A DNA stretch of 64,000 bases from assembly GCA_025210525.1 (NCBI GenBank), contig JAOARP010000024.1, positions 1 to 64,000 on the forward strand, given 5' to 3'. The stretch comes from Marinisporobacter sp. (GTDB lineage Bacteria > Bacillota > Clostridia > Peptostreptococcales > Thermotaleaceae). Position numbers and translations under genes: made by a program. The notes beneath the pieces were generated by a model that worked only from the letters and a program-made list of their open reading frames with translations, was not told the DNA's origin and did not search any database. Of this stretch, positions 19,114 through 27,672 are shown piece by piece. Within the stretch, counting starts at the first letter, position 1. Every line of letters starts with the position of its first letter.

Positions 19114-19907
19114 TAAGAGATATTACAATAGGACAATATTATCCCGCAAGCTCAATTATACACAGATTGGACCCAAGAGTGAAAATTCTCTCAACATTTA
19201 TATATATTGCTTCGTTATTTGTTGTGAAAGATTTTTCATCATATCTTTATGTATTACTTTTTTTAGGGACAACGATTACTCTATCGAAAGTACCTTTTAA
19301 ATATATGATTAAGGGTCTTAAGCCACTATTTTTAATTATTATTCTCACCTTTAGTATCAATATCTTCATGACAAAAGGAGAAATACTATACCAGTTAGGA
19401 CCCCTTGACATTACAGTAGAAGGTGTCCATCAAGCTGTTTTTATGGCAACAAGATTGATTCTTTTAATTATAGGGACTTCCATATTAACGCTCACAACAT
19501 CCCCTATACAGTTAACAGATGGGATAGAAAAGCTTTTAAATCCATTTAAAAGAATAGGTGTACCAGCTCATGAACTTGCTATGATGATGACTATTGCGTT
19601 AAGATTTATTCCTACCCTCTTAGAAGAGACGGATAAAATAATGAAAGCACAGATGGCAAGAGGAGCTGATTTTGAGAGTGGAAATATATTAAGTCGTGCA
19701 AAGAGCTTGGTTCCCTTATTAGTGCCTCTTTTTATTAGTGCTTTTAGAAGAGCAGATGAACTTGCTATGGCAATGGAGGCTAGGTGCTATAGAGGTGGAG
19801 AAAACAGAACGAGAATGAGAGAATTATCTCTTCATAAGAGAGATCTTATTGCAGGGGTGGTTACTTGTATAGTATTCATAGCTATACTTTTAGATCGTTT
19901 TATATAA
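19110..19907 (+). CDS. ecfT: ECF transporter transmembrane subunit EcfT
   Basis: The 265-residue membrane protein has an N-terminal [14 protein letters not shown] motif and the two coupling-helix motifs near residues 188-235 ([10 protein letters not shown] and MEARCYRGG, the A-R-G type signatures). It transmits ATP hydrolysis by EcfA1/EcfA2 to exchangeable substrate-binding subunits. ATGA overlap with ecfA2. Confidence 0.96.
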   Translation: MIRDITIGQYYPASSIIHRLDPRVKILSTFIYIASLFVVKDFSSYLYVLLFLGTTITLSKVPFKYMIKGLKPLFLIIILTFSINIFMTKGEILYQLGPLDITVEGVHQAVFMATRLILLIIGTSILTLTTSPIQLTDGIEKLLNPFKRIGVPAHELAMMMTIALRFIPTLLEETDKIMKAQMARGADFESGNILSRAKSLVPLLVPLFISAFRRADELAMAMEARCYRGGENRTRMRELSLHKRDLIAGVVTCIVFIAILLDRFI

Positions 19908-19929
19908 GTATATGAATAATGATTTAAAT

Positions 19930-19967
19930 GCACAGATTCTTTTGCTATAGCGAGAGAATCTGTTGTG
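19930..19967 (+). terminator. Stem-loop after ecfT, possible weak terminator
   Basis: GCACAGATTCT (19930-19940) pairs with AGAATCTGT (19955-19963) plus GTGC after a one-base bulge; the loop contains GCTATAGC. No U tract follows. Confidence 0.4.
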
Positions 19968-20041
19968 CTATTTAAGACTCGATAGGAGAATAGTGTGAAG
20001 TAAAATTATGGTATAACATGAATCTAAAGGAGTATCAAAAT

Positions 20042-20719
20042 ATGAAAAGAGAAGAATTCCAAAGAATTGAAAGTTTTATGTTAAAAAACATGGATGATAC
20101 TGTTCATGATTGTTTACATGTATATAGAGTTTTGAATTATGCAATTCAAATTGCTGATGCTATTGAAAAAGTAGATACGGAAGTTGTAATAATATCAGCA
20201 CTTTTACATGATATAGGTAGAGCAGATGAAATGAGAAATCCAAGTCTTTGTCATGCAGAAATAGGAAGTGAAAAAGCTAAGAAGTTTTTGATTGATAATG
20301 GATACTGTGAAGAAAAAGCAAATCATATTGCTAATTGTATCATTACTCATAGATATAAAAAGAATAGAGAACCACAAACAATAGAAGCAAAAATTACCTT
20401 TGATGCAGATAAATTGGATTTAACGGGGACTGTTGGTGTAGCAAGAGCCATATTGTTTGGAGGACAAATTAAAGAACCTTTGTATTTAGTTGGAGAAGAT
20501 AGACTTCCTACTAAGGGACTACCATCAGAAGGGGCATCTTTATTTAGAGAATATAATCGAAAACTAAATAAATTGTTTCTAAAACTATATACTGAAAAGG
20601 CAAAAGAAATTGGAAGAGAACAACAAAAGACGATGGATTTATACTTTGTGAATTTATTCAAAGAAGTAAATAGAAATTATTCTAATAGTAAAAAGCTAAT
20701 GGACAAAATATTTGAATAA
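20042..20719 (+). CDS. HD-domain phosphohydrolase, YpgQ/YedJ-like
   Basis: The 225-residue soluble protein has an HD metal site: His22/His26 in VHDCLHVYRV, His56-Asp57 in LLHDIGR and a late Asp in TFDADKLDLTG. The spacing resembles the YpgQ/YedJ group, some of which hydrolyse nucleoside triphosphates; substrate here is not known. ATG at 20042 is chosen because AAAGGAG ends nine bases before it; the ATG at 20018 has no site. The gene interrupts the usual ecfT-truA neighbourhood and has its own flanking gaps. Confidence 0.8.
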   Translation: MKREEFQRIESFMLKNMDDTVHDCLHVYRVLNYAIQIADAIEKVDTEVVIISALLHDIGRADEMRNPSLCHAEIGSEKAKKFLIDNGYCEEKANHIANCIITHRYKKNREPQTIEAKITFDADKLDLTGTVGVARAILFGGQIKEPLYLVGEDRLPTKGLPSEGASLFREYNRKLNKLFLKLYTEKAKEIGREQQKTMDLYFVNLFKEVNRNYSNSKKLMDKIFE

Positions 20720-20901
20720 GGGATATTCACTTTGAAATATAATCTGTATTGAATTATTGCACATGCTTCTTATATTGCAACTATTTTTTACAATATAGAA
20801 AACTACAAAACACTGAAAATATGGGGAATTTTCAAGCCAATTCCATGAGAAATCAATTAAATTATAAAGTATCATAAAAAATCAACGATAAAGGTGAGTA
20901 T

Positions 20902-21636
20902 ATGAAAAATGTAAAATTAACAATTCAATATGATGGTACAAATTTTAGTGGTTGGCAGGTTCAGCCTAATGCTAGAACGGTACAGGAAGAAATTGAAAAA
21001 TCACTGAGCAAAATAATGAAAAAACCTATAAAAATTAATGGTTCAGGAAGAACAGATGCAGGAGTTCATGCACTAGGTCAGGTAGCAAGTTTTTGTGACG
21101 AATTTACTATTCCTGTTGAAAAAATCTCTGTAGCATTAAATGCTCTATTACCTCAAGATATAGCTATTAAAGAGGCAATAGAGGGGGAATTAGGTTTTCA
21201 TGCTAGATACAATGCTGTAGGGAAAAAGTATATTTATAAGATTTATAATAAAGACATAAGAAATCCAATTCTTCGCAATTATACATACTTTGTGTCGAAG
21301 TCTTTAGATATAGAAAAAATGAAAAAGGCTTGTGATTATTTTATTGGTGAGCATGATTTTAAAGGGTTTATGTCTTCCGGAAGTAGTGTAGTAGATACGG
21401 TAAGAAGGATTGATGCGTTAAAATTGTATGAAAAAGATGAAACATTAACAATAGAAGTAAAGGGAAATGGATTTTTATACAATATGGTAAGAATTATAGC
21501 AGGCACTTTAGTAGATGTAGGAAGAGGAAAAATAAAAGTAGAAGAGCTACCTATGGTTATTAATTCTTGTAAAAGAGAAAAGGCTGGTCATACAGCACCA
21601 CCACAAGGGTTGTATCTTGCAAAAGTTTTTTATTAA
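20902..21636 (+). CDS. truA: tRNA pseudouridine synthase A
   Basis: The 244-residue enzyme converts uridines 38-40 of the tRNA anticodon stem to pseudouridine. The catalytic Asp52 lies in GSGRTDAGVHALGQ, and the N-terminus KLTIQYDGTNFSGWQ and C-terminal GNGFLYNMVRII are family hallmarks. It starts at ATG 20902 behind AAAGGTGAG. It precedes rplM, but a strong promoter between them shows rplM-rpsI can be transcribed separately. Confidence 0.97.
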   Translation: MKNVKLTIQYDGTNFSGWQVQPNARTVQEEIEKSLSKIMKKPIKINGSGRTDAGVHALGQVASFCDEFTIPVEKISVALNALLPQDIAIKEAIEGELGFHARYNAVGKKYIYKIYNKDIRNPILRNYTYFVSKSLDIEKMKKACDYFIGEHDFKGFMSSGSSVVDTVRRIDALKLYEKDETLTIEVKGNGFLYNMVRIIAGTLVDVGRGKIKVEELPMVINSCKREKAGHTAPPQGLYLAKVFY

Positions 21637-21650
21637 AACTAGATTATTCC

Positions 21651-21679
21651 TTGACACACACGGTTACATGTAATATAAT
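21651..21679 (+). promoter_or_regulatory. Consensus promoter of rplM-rpsI
   Basis: TTGACA (21651-21656), 17-bp spacer, TATAAT (21674-21679): a perfect sigma-A consensus, as expected for ribosomal genes. Confidence 0.95.
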
Positions 21680-21685
21680 GTTTTG

Positions 21686-21774
21686 GTAATGTGCATATTA
21701 AAAAAACCACTAGCCCCGGTTTTTTTAAATATAGACGTGATAAATTATGAAAAGTAGTGCTAGGAGGGAAACAC
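21686..21774 (+). promoter_or_regulatory. L13 leader candidate
   Basis: The leader of about 90 nt before rplM contains AAAAAAACC (21700-21708) paired with GGTTTTTTT (21718-21726) around a nine-base loop, which resembles an attenuator. Leader RNAs upstream of rplM that respond to L13 are known in Firmicutes; assignment here rests on position and this stem only. Confidence 0.55.
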
Positions 21775-22203
21775 ATGAAATCATTCGTTGCTAAGCCACA
21801 TGAAGTAGAAAGAAAGTGGTATGTAGTGGACGCTGAGGGAAAAACATTAGGTCGCTTAGCTTCACAAGTTGCATCAATCTTAAGAGGAAAAAACAAGCCA
21901 ACATATACACCACACGTTGATACAGGAGATTATGTAATCATTATCAATGCAGAAAAAGTAGAAGTAACAGGAAAGAAAATGGATCAAAAGATGTATAGAC
22001 ATCATACAGGTTATGTAGGTCATATGAAAGAAATGACTTATAAGCAATTATTACAAAAGCATCCTGAAAGAATTATTGAATTTGCTGTAAAAGGAATGCT
22101 TCCAAAGAACAGCTTAGGAAGACAAATGTTCAAAAAATTAAAAGTATACACTGGTACAGAGCACAATCATGAAGCTCAAAAGCCAGAAATTTTAGATATA
22201 TAA
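21775..22203 (+). CDS. rplM: 50S ribosomal protein L13
   Basis: The 142-residue product begins [20 protein letters not shown] and contains [27 protein letters not shown], diagnostic of L13. ATG at 21775 follows AGGAGGG; an in-frame ATG six codons upstream overlaps that site and is rejected. L13 is an early 50S assembly protein. Confidence 0.98.
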   Translation: MKSFVAKPHEVERKWYVVDAEGKTLGRLASQVASILRGKNKPTYTPHVDTGDYVIIINAEKVEVTGKKMDQKMYRHHTGYVGHMKEMTYKQLLQKHPERIIEFAVKGMLPKNSLGRQMFKKLKVYTGTEHNHEAQKPEILDI

Positions 22204-22228
22204 GCTTGAAGGGAAAGGAGGAAATACA

Positions 22229-22621
22229 ATGGCGAAAGTACAATACTACGGAACAGGAAGAAGAAAAACTTCTATTGCTAGAGTTAGATTAGTTCCAGGA
22301 GAAGGAAAAATTACAATCAACGGAAGAGATATAGAAGAGTACCTAGACTATGAAACATTAAAGAGAGACGTTAGAATGCCTCTTGTACTTACTGAAACTG
22401 AAGGTAAGTTTGACGTTATAGCAAAAGTTCATGGTGGTGGATTCACAGGACAAGCTGGAGCGTTAAGACATGGTATTTCAAGAGCTTTATTAAAAGCTGA
22501 AGGAGAGCTTAGACCAATCCTTAAAAAAGCAGGTTTCTTAACAAGAGACTCAAGAATGAAAGAAAGAAAGAAATATGGATTGAAAAAAGCAAGACGTGCA
22601 CCACAGTTCTCAAAAAGATAA
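22229..22621 (+). CDS. rpsI: 30S ribosomal protein S9
   Basis: The 130-residue product begins [23 protein letters not shown] and ends with the basic tail [12 protein letters not shown], whose last residues touch P-site tRNA. It forms the two-gene operon rplM-rpsI, closed by a strong terminator. Confidence 0.99.
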   Translation: MAKVQYYGTGRRKTSIARVRLVPGEGKITINGRDIEEYLDYETLKRDVRMPLVLTETEGKFDVIAKVHGGGFTGQAGALRHGISRALLKAEGELRPILKKAGFLTRDSRMKERKKYGLKKARRAPQFSKR

Positions 22622-22660
22622 TATTTTTTATCAAGAGATTGTGCATAAGTGGAAAGAACA

Positions 22661-22698
22661 AACACTACTTAGTCGTGAACTAAGTAGTGTTTTTTTTA
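22661..22698 (+). terminator. Terminator of rplM-rpsI
   Basis: Thirteen perfect base pairs, AACACTACTTAGT (22661-22673) with ACTAAGTAGTGTT (22679-22691), then a run of T. Confidence 0.96.
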
Positions 22699-22917
22699 TG
22701 AGATAGGAAATTGTAAAATTTTTAAATATATTCAGATAGATGAAGATTAACGAGAAAAAGTTTCATAGAGAGACGAATATTGATAATGATTAGATCAATA
22801 GGAGTAGTGTATAGAAAATAGCATAAGACAATGTTTAAAATATATTTGTGTGAAGTATAGTCAAACTGGATACAATTATATATAATGTATCTATTAAAGA
22901 AGAAGGAGAGCATATGG

Positions 22918-24087
22918 ATGAAACTATGGTACAGAAGACGAAAGTTTGGGCATTATATGAACTTGCTTATAGTCATTATTCTTTCTATTATATTTTATAA
23001 GTTTATGGATAATATGAATGATTTATATTATTCTTTTTCTGTAAAAATGAAAACGATTGCAAATGTATTAAAACCATTTATGGTGTCTGCACTTATTGCA
23101 TATATTTTAAATCCAGTAGTTAAGTGGTTCGAATTTGATGTATTAACCAAGTTTCCAAAGCTTGAAAAAAATACAAAATATAATCGATTAATCAGTACAA
23201 TTCTTGTCTTTATATTGTTTATACTATTCATAACAATTATTATATCTTTAGTAGTTCCAAAGATTGCTATGAGTATCAAAGATTTGCTAAGTACATTACC
23301 TACATTTATTGAGGATCATGAACATAAAATTGTGAATTGGATTGATAGTTTATATGCACAAGATTTATATAATATCGAAGGAGAATTACAAAAAAATATT
23401 AATGAAGTATTTCGCAAAGGGAGTGAAATATTCAAGGCTAGTTTGACAAATTTGCTTTTTAGCATTATTGCAATTACTTCAGGTACTTTGAATATTTTAT
23501 TATCCTTAGTGGTTTCATTTTATATATTAATTGATAAGGATCAATTGTTAAAAAGTACAGAAAGATTATTAAGAGCATTATTTGAAGATATTCATGTAGA
23601 CCGTTTTAAGAAATTTTGTAAAGAAGCAGATCATACTTTTGTAAAATTTGTTATAGGAAAATCTATTGATTCATTTATTATTGGAATAATTGCTTTAAGT
23701 GTATTATATTTGATGAAAAGTCCTTATGCATTGTTGATTGGGATTATGGTCATGATTTCAAATATGATTCCTTATTTTGGTCCCTTTATTGGTGCAATTA
23801 TTGGATTTGTTTTTGTAGCTTTTGTTAGTTTAAAAAAGGCATTGTGGGTACTTATTTTCCTTATTTTATTACAACAATTTGACGGATTGTATTTAGGACC
23901 TAAAATATTAGGAGATAAAATGGGGGTTAGTCCCCTTTGGATTATATTCTCTATCGTTTTAGGAGGGAGCTTATTTGGTGTAGTAGGAATGTTTTTGGGA
24001 GTGCCTGCTATATCTGTAATTATTATGGCTATTAGAAGATTTATCAATAAGAGATTAGAAGAAAAGAAAAATAAAACATTAGTTTAA
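22918..24087 (+). CDS. AI-2E family permease
   Basis: The 389-residue membrane protein of the PerM/TqsA/YtvI superfamily has membrane segments near the N-terminus, a hydrophilic central region (about residues 110-200), and a C-terminal block with the family-typical IGMMVMISNMIPYFGPFIG and the later LGGSLFGVVGMFLGVPA. Members export small molecules or ions; the substrate cannot be told. ATG at 22918 follows AGAAGGAG by nine bases; the ATG at 22914 is out of frame. The preceding 220 bp hold no gene. Confidence 0.88.
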   Translation: MKLWYRRRKFGHYMNLLIVIILSIIFYKFMDNMNDLYYSFSVKMKTIANVLKPFMVSALIAYILNPVVKWFEFDVLTKFPKLEKNTKYNRLISTILVFILFILFITIIISLVVPKIAMSIKDLLSTLPTFIEDHEHKIVNWIDSLYAQDLYNIEGELQKNINEVFRKGSEIFKASLTNLLFSIIAITSGTLNILLSLVVSFYILIDKDQLLKSTERLLRALFEDIHVDRFKKFCKEADHTFVKFVIGKSIDSFIIGIIALSVLYLMKSPYALLIGIMVMISNMIPYFGPFIGAIIGFVFVAFVSLKKALWVLIFLILLQQFDGLYLGPKILGDKMGVSPLWIIFSIVLGGSLFGVVGMFLGVPAISVIIMAIRRFINKRLEEKKNKTLV

Positions 24088-24092
24088 AAATG

Positions 24093-24120
24093 AGCAGACC
24101 GTGTTGTCTGCTTTATATTT
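24093..24120 (+). terminator. Terminator of the AI-2E family gene
   Basis: AGCAGAC (24093-24099) pairs with GTCTGCT (24106-24112), followed by TTATATTTT. Confidence 0.72.
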
Positions 24121-24124
24121 TGAT

Positions 24125-24154
24125 TATAAAGAAAAAAGAAACCGTAAAGGTTTC
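24125..24154 (-). terminator. Terminator of the small Spo0E-like gene
   Basis: On the minus strand GAAACC, TTTAC loop and GGTTTC (24138-24154 in plus coordinates) are followed by CTTTTTTCTTT. It starts one base after the stop codon of the minus-strand gene. Confidence 0.75.
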
Positions 24155-24313
24155 TCAAAATAAGGTTTGCATATATTCTACAATCAATAAATCTAGTTTT
24201 TGACTACATTGAATAATCTCATTTTCGAGCAAATTATAGTGATTTGTATTCAGTAGATTACATAATTCTACATTTACTTCTTCAATTTTCTTCTTTAGCT
24301 CATTCCTTGACAT
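24155..24313 (-). CDS. Spo0E-like aspartyl-phosphate phosphatase
   Basis: A 52-residue ORF opposite to its neighbours, starting at ATG 24313 behind AAAGGGGGAAG. The protein is a predicted helical hairpin and has the Spo0E signature SQKLDLLIVEY at residues 37-47 (pattern S-x-x-L-D-x-L-I-x-x-Y). Known Spo0E proteins dephosphorylate Spo0A~P and delay sporulation. Its own SD and terminator support a real monocistronic gene. It is easily missed because of its size. Confidence 0.88.
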   Translation of the reverse strand: MSRNELKKKIEEVNVELCNLLNTNHYNLLENEIIQCSQKLDLLIVEYMQTLF

Positions 24314-24568
24314 TTTTCTTCCCCCTTTTCAAAAAATGACAAAAAACTCAAAAAGTCCCTCGATAAACAAGAGATTATGTAGAGTTTAGTAAAAATATAC
24401 GAATAATGTAAAAAATGTAAATAAATAGAAAACTTTAATAAAAGTATAGCTGAATATAGGGAAAAAATCAAGAGAGGTACAAGAAAAATATTAAAAATTT
24501 AAAATTGTTTATTCACAAAAAAAAGTATAAAATGGATAAAGAAAAATATAATCTAGAAGGGAGAAAAA

Positions 24569-24901
24569 ATGATGAATGAGTGTACAACTTTCAAGCAGAT
24601 TAGTCTGCCTAAATTAAATAATTTGCAGCCAGGCCTTGAATCTACGTGCTTAAAGTTAATGGAAGAAGCTGGAGAATTGGCACAAGCAATAGGAAAATTT
24701 AGAGGAATGAATGGAGAAAAAGTTGATCTAAAAGAGAAGGAAGTTGTTGAAATGATTAGCAATGAGCTTCTAGATGTAGCTCAAGTGGCAGTATCTATGA
24801 TGTTTGTGCTTGAGGAAACCTATGGAATTAATATAAAAGAAAAGGTAGATGATCATGTAAAGAAATTAGTAAAAAAAGGGTATATCAAAGTAGAAGAATA
24901 A
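24569..24901 (+). CDS. MazG-like nucleotide pyrophosphohydrolase
   Basis: The 110-residue all-helical protein has the MazG metal-binding pattern: EEAGELAQ (about residues 32-39, E-E-x-x-E) and NELLDVAQ (about 66-73, E-x-x-D). Family members hydrolyse (d)NTPs to monophosphates; some clean the nucleotide pool. ATG ATG at 24569/24572 follows GAAGGGAG. A weak promoter candidate, TTGTTT (24505-24510) with TATAAA (24526-24531), lies upstream but its spacer is only 15 bp. Confidence 0.82.
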   Translation: MMNECTTFKQISLPKLNNLQPGLESTCLKLMEEAGELAQAIGKFRGMNGEKVDLKEKEVVEMISNELLDVAQVAVSMMFVLEETYGINIKEKVDDHVKKLVKKGYIKVEE

Positions 24902-24938
24902 GGAAGTGTCTATAAATTGGTTTTGATAAGGGGAGAAA

Positions 24939-26066
24939 ATGAGAAAATATTTATCAATTTTAATGGTTTTGGGATTAGTATTGCTATGTATAGGATGTAT
25001 CAACAAAGAAATAAAGGGACAGATAGAGGAATTCGTCGAAAAACAAGAAGTGTATGTAAATGAAAAAAGCTTAGATGGTTATATAGATACTATCTCTAAA
25101 GAAGAACCTGAGTATGTGGCAGAGAAAAAAAGTTGGATGAGAGATATTTTAGAGAATAACATTGAAAAGTATGATTTAGAGGTAGAAAAGATTAAAATAT
25201 TAGATGATGATAAGGTAAGCTTAAAGCTTAGACAAAGCTATCAATATGAAGGAAAAAAATATAGCATACAAATTCCATTATTGTTAGTGAAAGAAAATGG
25301 ATGTTGGAAGGATCATGATTTATTATTTGATGAAATGGTTACTCCACATTTCAGAATAAAATATCATAAGAATTTGAAAAAATATGCAGTAGCTATTAAA
25401 AATGTTTGTGAGAATGCTTATAGCAATGTTCAAAAAAGATATGGAGAGGGTATAGAGGGGAAAACCATTATTAAGCTATACGAAAATCAAGAATTATTAA
25501 GGCAATCTGTAAAGCTTTCTTTTTCATGGCAATTTGCTGGATGGTATGAATATCCAGAGTCTATTAAGACAACAGAATTTGAAGATGAAGAGACCTATAG
25601 AAAAATTTTAGAGCATGAACTCATACATAAGATTACTATAAAAAAATCAAATAACAATATGCCCTATTGGTTTAGTGAAGGGGTAGCTGTTTATTTTGCT
25701 AATTTTCCCAACCAACCAAAAGATTTTCAAACAAAAGAATACTATTTAAATACCTATAGAGATTATGAAATAGACATCTTAAAGCTTGAAAAAGCAAATC
25801 TTGAAAAAATGGAAGAGGATAAAAGTATTCATTGTTATTATGATAGCTCTGGAATGGTTATAAAGTTTATAGTAGAGAAATATGGTGTGGAGAAAGTGAA
25901 AAAAATAGTAGAGGAGTTGGGAAGATTTCCTTATGAAGAAGGTACAGGTTCTGAAATTAATGAGCAGTCTATAAAAAGATATCATTTAGTGTTAGAGAAG
26001 GTATTAGGTGTGTGTGTAGAGGAATTAAATAAAGAATGGATACAGTTTATTAATGAGGCAGAGTGA
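24939..26066 (+). CDS. Lipoprotein with peptidase MA-like domain
   Basis: The 375-residue protein has a lipoprotein signal (lipobox LCIGC, Cys19), so it is probably anchored on the outer face of the membrane. The middle holds a gluzincin zinc site: HELIH (His226, Glu227, His230) and a downstream Glu247 in FSEGVAVYF, as in the peptidase MA/collagenase-like family. The N-terminal approximately 100 residues resemble a small accessory (NTF2-like) domain. Substrate unknown. The stop codon lies inside the stem of its terminator. Confidence 0.8.
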   Translation: MRKYLSILMVLGLVLLCIGCINKEIKGQIEEFVEKQEVYVNEKSLDGYIDTISKEEPEYVAEKKSWMRDILENNIEKYDLEVEKIKILDDDKVSLKLRQSYQYEGKKYSIQIPLLLVKENGCWKDHDLLFDEMVTPHFRIKYHKNLKKYAVAIKNVCENAYSNVQKRYGEGIEGKTIIKLYENQELLRQSVKLSFSWQFAGWYEYPESIKTTEFEDEETYRKILEHELIHKITIKKSNNNMPYWFSEGVAVYFANFPNQPKDFQTKEYYLNTYRDYEIDILKLEKANLEKMEEDKSIHCYYDSSGMVIKFIVEKYGVEKVKKIVEELGRFPYEEGTGSEINEQSIKRYHLVLEKVLGVCVEELNKEWIQFINEAE

Positions 26067-26085
26067 AAACTCTGTTTTTCTTTTT
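26059..26085 (+). terminator. Terminator overlapping the lipoprotein stop codon
   Basis: CAGAGT (26059-26064), loop GAAA, ACTCTG (26069-26074), then TTTTTCTTTTT. Confidence 0.85.
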
Positions 26086-26266
26086 CATATATATTTTTTT
26101 ATTGAATAGGATTAAATATAGAAGTATTAGTCATAGCAAAATGTTGATAGATTATAAATTTCCTAGTTACGTATTTGATTTATAATGAACGTTTATTAAC
26201 TGCGTAAAAGTACTAAAGTCTTTAAGCTTTAAAATGACAGATTCATAGAAAAAAGGAGGACACAAA

Positions 26267-26980
26267 ATGCGCATATTGATCATCAAGAAAAAATGGCTTA
26301 TAAGTGTATTTATTTTTATAATAGCTACTATTTTTATCCTTTGCATGAATAATGTATTAGAAGCGTCAAAGACTATGACTTTAAATAAAGTAATTGTAAT
26401 CGATGCAGGTCATGGAGGGATCGATGGTGGGGCAGTTGGAAAAAATGGTACTATAGAGAGTCAAGTGAATCTTGAGATTGCCCTAAGGGTAAGAAAATTA
26501 TTAGAGCAGGATGGTGCTATTGTTCTTTTAACAAGGGATGAGGATGTGGGATTATATTCTGAGAATGGAACTATAAGAAACAAGAAAAATGAGGATCTAA
26601 GGAATAGAAAAAAATTAAGAAATGAAAGTAATGCAGATATATTTGTGAGCATCCATATGAATAGCTTTAGCGAGTCTAAATATTATGGGGCTCAAACCTT
26701 TTACCCTAAAAATTCAGAGGAAAGCAAAAGGCTTGCAGAACTTATGCAGGAAGAACTCGTTAGAGTTATAGATAATGGAAACAATCGAGTAGCAAAACAA
26801 AAAAATGATATATATTTATTAAAAGACTGTAGTATCCCAACGGCTTTAGTAGAATGTGGTTTTTTATCTAATCCTAGGGAAGAAAAATTATTTCAGGAAG
26901 AAAAATATCAAGAAAAGGTAGCGTGGAGTATTTATATTGGAATTCTCAGATATTTTGGAGAGAAAGAAAATTTTGAATAA
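26267..26980 (+). CDS. cwlD: N-acetylmuramoyl-L-alanine amidase CwlD
   Basis: The 237-residue amidase_3 enzyme has an N-terminal membrane anchor/signal (residues 10-27) and zinc ligands His49 in DAGHGG, Glu64 in the TIESQVN segment and a His in SIHMNS (about 129); the catalytic Glu is in VECGFLSNP. In spore formers CwlD prepares muramic-delta-lactam in spore cortex, which is needed for germination. In B. subtilis cwlD also lies just downstream of rplM-rpsI, which supports the call. Start preceded by AAAAAAGGAGGAC. Confidence 0.9.
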   Translation: MRILIIKKKWLISVFIFIIATIFILCMNNVLEASKTMTLNKVIVIDAGHGGIDGGAVGKNGTIESQVNLEIALRVRKLLEQDGAIVLLTRDEDVGLYSENGTIRNKKNEDLRNRKKLRNESNADIFVSIHMNSFSESKYYGAQTFYPKNSEESKRLAELMQEELVRVIDNGNNRVAKQKNDIYLLKDCSIPTALVECGFLSNPREEKLFQEEKYQEKVAWSIYIGILRYFGEKENFE

Positions 26981-27024
26981 GAATAATGTGTAAAGATTTA
27001 AAGTTATATGACAGCAATAAGAGC

Positions 27025-27559
27025 TGTGGATAAAATGTGAATAAAGTTTTCAGAATACTTTAAAACTAAGTAAAATGAATGCTTTTATAGATGGAGAGTT
27101 ATCCACAAAATTATCCATAGTTCTTATTTTTTATCATATGGATATGTGGACAAGCATGGAAAAAATATAATAACTTATTCAAATATAGCCTTGTGAAAGG
27201 AGATGAGTTATGCACAATATTTATCCACATTTACATGAATTTGTGGATAAATATTTAAGGTGATTGGAAGAAATTGAAGAAAAAAGAAGGATTATTTTAG
27301 AGAAGTTTGAAAAATAGGGTGGCAAGATGTTATTTATAGTACTAATTTTTTGTATTGTTAACAAAAATGCAGAAAAACTCTATTCAAGAAATGATAGTTA
27401 CGAAAAGATCTATGAATTTATTTTTGAAAATTGTCCTAGGGAATAGAAAAATATTCTCTTTCATATAATGAAGTAGCAGGGAGGGGATAAATTGAAAAAA
27501 TGGATTCTTTGGGTGGGGATATGTATTTTGTGCATTGGAATATTGTTATATGTGGATAA
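27025..27559. promoter_or_regulatory. Cluster of DnaA boxes
   Basis: Seven exact TTATNCACA boxes: minus strand at 27025-27033, 27036-27044, 27242-27250 and 27551-27559; plus strand at 27099-27107, 27208-27216 and 27221-27229. Two one-mismatch copies lie at 27111-27119 (plus) and 27145-27153 (minus). The intervening DNA is very A+T rich. No dnaA or dnaN gene is in the window, so this is a DnaA titration/regulatory cluster, or part of an origin. The surrounding 26981-27903 gap otherwise holds one broken micro-ORF, one tiny gene, a long inverted repeat and the promoter of the next operon. Confidence 0.85.
27210..27446 (+). pseudogene. Broken small ORF in the DnaA-box region
   Basis: A strong site AAAGGAG (27197-27202) precedes ATG 27210, which opens a 17-codon ORF (MHNIYPHLHEFVDKYLR) ended by TGA at 27261. 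The same frame continues with 17 helical, charged codons to TAG at 27315, then, after three codons, ATG 27327 opens 39 more codons to 27446. One frame broken by two stops suggests a decayed gene, but separate micro-ORFs are possible. No homology recognised. Confidence 0.3.
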
Positions 27560-27569
27560 AATCATGTAA
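27492..27569 (+). CDS. 25-residue single-pass membrane peptide
   Basis: TTG at 27492 lies seven bases after GGGAGGGG and opens a 25-codon ORF. It starts MKKWILWVG, continues with a hydrophobic stretch to residue 20, and ends YVDKIM: two Lys, one membrane helix, a charged end. An intrinsic terminator begins six bases after its TAA. This combination of site, amphipathic layout and terminator supports a real small gene. Function unknown; one DnaA box lies inside it. Confidence 0.6.
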   Translation: MKKWILWVGICILCIGILLYVDKIM

Positions 27570-27574
27570 TAGAG

Positions 27575-27600
27575 AGTCTTTTGAAAAGACTTTTTATTTG
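27575..27600 (+). terminator. Terminator of the 25-residue peptide gene
   Basis: AGTCTT (27575-27580) pairs with AAGACT (27586-27591), followed by TTTTATTT. Confidence 0.75.
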
Positions 27601-27672
27601 ATAGAAAATTATAAAATTTAGAATTTGTAGATAACTTATGATTGAGAAATCAAATGTATGGCTACTTTGAGT

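Noticed and set aside
22779..22799. Palindrome ATTGAT-N9-ATCAAT, Fur-box-like
   Set aside because: The half-sites are spaced wrongly for a 7-1-7 Fur box and it lies about 115 bp from the AI-2E family gene start with no clear promoter.
27261..27263. TGA as a coded amino acid (selenocysteine or tryptophan)
   Set aside because: Many genes here, such as the sensory hydrogenase, end with TGA, so it is a real stop; no SECIS-like structure was seen.
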